16,322 bases of DNA. Source: Parvularcula sp964484475. Lineage in GTDB: Bacteria; Pseudomonadota; Alphaproteobacteria; Caulobacterales; Parvularculaceae. The DNA lies in contig CAZAFU010000060.1 in assembly GCA_964484475.1 (NCBI GenBank), positions 1-16,322 of the forward strand, given 5' to 3'. The position numbers were made by a program, and so were the translations under genes. Numbering within the stretch: the stretch's first letter is position 1; every line of letters begins with the position of its first letter. Below, one piece after another: positions 14,102 to 16,322 of this stretch. Below the pieces are notes generated by a model that did not search any database, was not told the DNA's origin, and saw only the letters and a program-made list of their open reading frames with translations.

Positions 14102-14130
14102 TTATGGACGCGAGGGCGGGCTTTGCTAAA
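14102..14130 (+). promoter_or_regulatory. Weak candidate promoter of cmk
   Basis: TTATGG (14102-14107) and GCTAAA (14125-14130) are 17 bp apart just before the cmk start. Both hexamers are poor matches. Upstream, GGGCT (14058-14062) and AGCCC (14068-14072) form a small inverted repeat in the same divergent region. Confidence 0.22.
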
Positions 14131-14138
14131 GGTTTCCC

Positions 14139-14810
14139 ATGACGAAGCCCCTGATCATCGCCGTCGATGGACCTGCCGCGAGCGGGAAAGGCACGCTCTC
14201 GCGTCGGCTCGCCAGTCTCTACGGACTCCGGCATCTGGACACCGGGCGTCTTTACCGCGGGGTGGCGTGGATGCTGCTTCGCGACGACCGCGATCCCCGG
14301 GACGAAACCGAAGCGGAAGCGGCGGCCCGCGCCTTCGACATAGCGGCTCTCGACCTGCCGGAGCTCAGGTCCGCCGAAGTCGGCCGTGCGGCGAGCCTCG
14401 TCGCGGTGCATCCCGGAGTGCGTACGGCGCTGCTCGATTTCCAGCGCGGGTTCGGGCGCAACCCGCCGGGGGCGGTGATCGACGGCCGGGACATCGGCAC
14501 CGTGATCTTCCCTGACGCACCTGCGAAACTCTACATCACCGCGTCGGTGGAGGAGCGGGCGCGCCGCCGGTTCGAGGAGCTGAGGGCCCAGGACACCAAC
14601 CTGACGATGGCGAGCATGATCGAGCAGATCAACCGCCGGGACGACCGCGACCGGGGCCGGACGGTCGCGCCCATGCGGCCTGCGGGGGATGCGCATCTTC
14701 TGGATACGACGGATCTGACGATCGACGAGACCTTCGCCGCGGCCTGCCGGTACATCGACAGGGTCGTGGGCCGGCTCGAAGCGGCCGCGCCGGCGCGGGA
14801 CCAGCTCTAG
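14139..14810 (+). CDS. cmk: Cytidylate kinase
   Basis: Phosphorylates CMP and dCMP with ATP in nucleotide salvage; cytosolic. The 223-residue protein has the P-loop GPAASGKGT (11-19), then HLDTGRLYRGVAW, the CMP-binding DGRDIGTVIFPDAPAKLYITA, the lid arginines in ARRRFEEL, and the C-terminal RDDRDRGRTVAPMRPAGDAHLLDTT. All are standard for the short Cmk type. AAAGG (14128-14132) lies 6 nt before the ATG. In many bacteria cmk is directly followed by rpsA in the same direction; here a minus-strand lipoprotein gene lies between them. Its stop TAG shares the palindrome CTAG with the stop of that gene. Confidence 0.95.
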   Translation: MTKPLIIAVDGPAASGKGTLSRRLASLYGLRHLDTGRLYRGVAWMLLRDDRDPRDETEAEAAARAFDIAALDLPELRSAEVGRAASLVAVHPGVRTALLDFQRGFGRNPPGAVIDGRDIGTVIFPDAPAKLYITASVEERARRRFEELRAQDTNLTMASMIEQINRRDDRDRGRTVAPMRPAGDAHLLDTTDLTIDETFAAACRYIDRVVGRLEAAAPARDQL

Positions 14811-15619
14811 TCGGCTGCCGCCCGCTCCCCGACAAGACCGGCGATCGCCTCGATCACGACATCGGGCCGGTCGTTCATCACCTGATGCCCGCTGCCCTCG
14901 GCAACCACGAGGCGGCGGTTGGCTCCGGAAGTCACGAACTGCCGGTGATGGGCCATGACGGCCTCGGCTGTCGCCTCGCTCGCCGCATCCCCGGTCTCCG
15001 CCCTGATGTCGATGACCGGGAGGCCTTGGGGCAGGGTGAGGGCCTCGGTGTTCCTCGCGGTCGCGGGGAGGGCTTCGACAACGGGAATGACCGCCTCGGC
15101 AAGGGCCGGGGCCTGTTCCCTGACGAGATCGTATTGGGGCCTGTAGATCGCGAGGATCTCGTCCACCTGAGGGGGCGTCAGCTCACCCGGGATCACGGCG
15201 TCCACGAGGACGAGACCTTCGACATCCTCCAGCCTTTCGGCCAGCAGGAAGGCGATGAGCCCGCCATAGGAATGGGCGACGAGGATAAAGGGTCCTTCGA
15301 TGCGCGCCTCGCGCAGGGTCTCTTCTATTGCGGTGGCTTCGTCCTCGATACGGTAGGGTCGTGGGCCGGGAGGGCTCTGTCCGAGGCCGGGCCTGTCGAG
15401 ATTGACGGTTGTCACCCCGAGGCGCTCGACATGCCCTTCGACCGGTTCCCACGCAGCCGACGATGCGCCGTTGCCGTGGATGAAGAGGACCACCGGTTCA
15501 TCCGTCCCGTTCGCCGTCAGGTGAACCGGCGGAACAGTCGGGGCTTGCGGGGCCGAAGCGCAGCCCGCCACCGCGAGCATGACGAGCATGACGAGCATGG
15601 AGAGGACGATCCTGAACAT
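14807..15619 (-). CDS. Lipoprotein alpha/beta hydrolase
   Basis: A 270-residue serine hydrolase. ATG 15619 gives MFRIVLSMLVMLVMLAVAGC, a lipoprotein signal with lipobox AVAGC and lipidated Cys20; the frame is open further upstream but only this start gives a signal peptide. The mature part has the oxyanion strand VVLFIHGNGAS (His48), NLDRPGLGQS, the nucleophile elbow AHSYGG (Ser117), LVLVDAVIPG and the catalytic His in GSGHQV (His245). The acidic residue probably lies in IDIRAETGD. Substrate is unknown; the fold covers esterases, haloalkane and epoxide hydrolases and peptidases. It faces the periplasm if the lipobox is used. The gene separates cmk from rpsA and is divergent from rpsA. No good ribosome-binding site is seen. 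Confidence 0.87.
   Translation of the reverse strand: MFRIVLSMLVMLVMLAVAGCASAPQAPTVPPVHLTANGTDEPVVLFIHGNGASSAAWEPVEGHVERLGVTTVNLDRPGLGQSPPGPRPYRIEDEATAIEETLREARIEGPFILVAHSYGGLIAFLLAERLEDVEGLVLVDAVIPGELTPPQVDEILAIYRPQYDLVREQAPALAEAVIPVVEALPATARNTEALTLPQGLPVIDIRAETGDAASEATAEAVMAHHRQFVTSGANRRLVVAEGSGHQVMNDRPDVVIEAIAGLVGERAAAD
15575..15599 (-). repeat. 9-bp tandem repeat in the lipoprotein signal peptide
   Basis: The unit GAGCATGAC (plus strand) occurs 2.8 times in perfect tandem. On the minus strand it encodes Met-Leu-Val twice followed by Met-Leu in the hydrophobic core of the signal peptide. The unit is a multiple of three, so slippage would change core length without breaking the frame. Confidence 0.9.
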
Positions 15620-15706
15620 GCCGCCGCTTAGGTGCCTCGATTGTCCTTGCCAAGCGGGTTGATGCCGCCAGAGTCTTGCGCCGCGCCTCATCTTGCGCTT
15701 AGGAGC

Positions 15707-15893
15707 GCCGGTCCGCGGCGCCTGCCTGCGGGACCGGCCGAGTGAGAGTGGAGGACGAGCGCCAGAGCATCCGAACTTTCGACCTCGACCGGTCGTGTTC
15801 GCTGGCGCCTAAGTGCAAACCGCTCGAGAGCCTTTCACCTGACCCTCAGGCCTCGGGCCCCAACCGGCAGCCCTGCTGCCACTGAAGGCCATT
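15707..15893 (+). promoter_or_regulatory. rpsA: Structured leader of rpsA
   Basis: At least three stem-loops precede rpsA. GCCGGTCC (15707-15714) pairs with GGACCGGC (15731-15738). GCGCCAG (15759-15765) pairs with CTGGCGC (15802-15808), with GAAC/GTTC inside and a CGACC/GGTCG hairpin at the tip. GGCAG (15866-15870) pairs with CTGCC (15876-15880). In addition GGCCT (15849-15853) could pair with AGGCC (15886-15890) over the ribosome-binding site GAAGG (15884-15888). In E. coli the rpsA leader is structured and S1 represses its own translation; a similar role here is inferred. Confidence 0.45.
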
Positions 15894-16322
15894 TTGTCCG
15901 AAACCATGAACCCCTCGCGCGACGAGTTCGCCGAGATGTTCGAAGCCTCGGTCGTCGACCGTGAGGCATTCGAACAAACCGTCGTCAAAGGTAAGATCAC
16001 CGGTATCGAAAAGGATATGGCGATCGTCGACGTCGGTCTGAAAACCGAAGGCCGCGTCCCGCTGCGCGAATTCGGTCAGTCGAACGGCGCCCCTGCCGTG
16101 CAGGTCGGCGACAGCGTCGACGTCTTCATCGATCGCATCGAGAACGCCCACGGCGAAGCCGTGATTTCCCGCGAGAAAGCCCGCCGCGAAGAAGCCTGGG
16201 AGCGTCTCGAGAAGAGCTTCGAGGACGACGAACGCGTCGACGGCGTCATCTTCAACCGCGTCAAGGGCGGCTTCACCGTCGACCTCGACGGCGCCGTGGC
16301 GTTCCTGCCGGGCAGCCAAGTC
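15894..16322 (+). CDS. rpsA: 30S ribosomal protein S1, N-terminal part
   Basis: S1 binds mRNA on the small subunit and helps initiation on leaders with structure or weak ribosome-binding sites. The first 143 codons are present and the gene runs off the right edge. The first S1 domain is seen at about 29-94 (VVKGKITGIEKDMAIVDVGL, then TEGRVPLREF and VGDSVDVFIDRIE), followed by the linker SREKARREEAWERL and the start of domain 2 (VDGVIFNRVKGGFTVDLDG). TTG 15894 is preferred because GAAGG (15884-15888) lies 5 nt upstream. ATG 15906 (MNPSRDEFAEMF) would have the same site 17 nt away, which is too far. The leader is structured. Confidence 0.93.
   Translation, partial: MSETMNPSRDEFAEMFEASVVDREAFEQTVVKGKITGIEKDMAIVDVGLKTEGRVPLREFGQSNGAPAVQVGDSVDVFIDRIENAHGEAVISREKARREEAWERLEKSFEDDERVDGVIFNRVKGGFTVDLDGAVAFLPGSQV

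Noticed and set aside
13432..14810. Shared AGCTCTAG at the 3' ends of two plus-strand genes as a possible attachment or recombination site
   Set aside because: Only eight bases, both within stop-codon contexts, with no mobile gene between them.
15674..15698. Direct repeat TCTTGCGC with 17-bp period upstream of rpsA, possible promoter
   Set aside because: A TTGCGC -35 would place TTAGGA as the -10, a poor match, and the other copy gives no -10 at all. Not enough to call a promoter.

Overview
The window is GC-rich chromosomal DNA from an alphaproteobacterium, most likely of the Rhodobacterales type. The reasons are an RpoH with the alphaproteobacterial RpoH box, a small one-helix protein (DUF6476-like) sitting head-to-head with an RluD-family synthase near rpoH, a fused RimB-RimK protein, and cmk and rpsA close together. 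It reads as core genome carrying accessory insertions. I see no phage, insertion sequence, CRISPR array, tRNA or rRNA.

Layout. (1) 1-3940: the 5' part of rpoH (minus) and an exported metzincin-type metalloprotease (plus) with a structured leader and a strong terminator, then rluD (minus) divergent from a small membrane protein (plus). (2) 3941-4980: a short intergenic region with an 11-bp inverted repeat that overlaps a four-tract G-quadruplex motif, then the EamA/RarD permease (minus). (3) 5115-7240: a three-gene membrane-protein cassette resembling the YqjD/YqjE stress proteins. Its first ribosome-binding site lies in a hairpin, its third protein carries 11-residue repeats, and a terminator closes it. 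(4) 7305-8852: a membrane-anchored M48 metallopeptidase. (5) 8879-13440: a tightly packed operon with its own candidate promoter: terB, rimB-rimK fusion, pyrD and an exported YtcJ-like amidohydrolase. (6) 13426-16322: a six-helix membrane protein (minus), cmk (plus), a lipoprotein alpha/beta hydrolase (minus) and the 5' part of rpsA (plus) behind a structured leader.

How the genes relate. Several act on the ribosome: rluD modifies 23S rRNA, RimK modifies S6, rpsA encodes S1, and YqjD-like proteins are known elsewhere as stationary-phase membrane ribosome binders. Others suit envelope quality control and stress: rpoH, the holin-like cassette, the M48 protease and the exported metalloprotease. 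These links are inferred from neighbourhood only.

The most interesting items are the masked ribosome-binding site and repeat protein of the membrane cassette, the hairpin/G-quadruplex element behind rarD, the start-stop coupled TerB with RimB-RimK, and the leader hairpin plus short upstream frame before the metalloprotease. Three genes appear to start at TTG (rimB-rimK, pyrD, rpsA) and two at GTG (metalloprotease, rluD).
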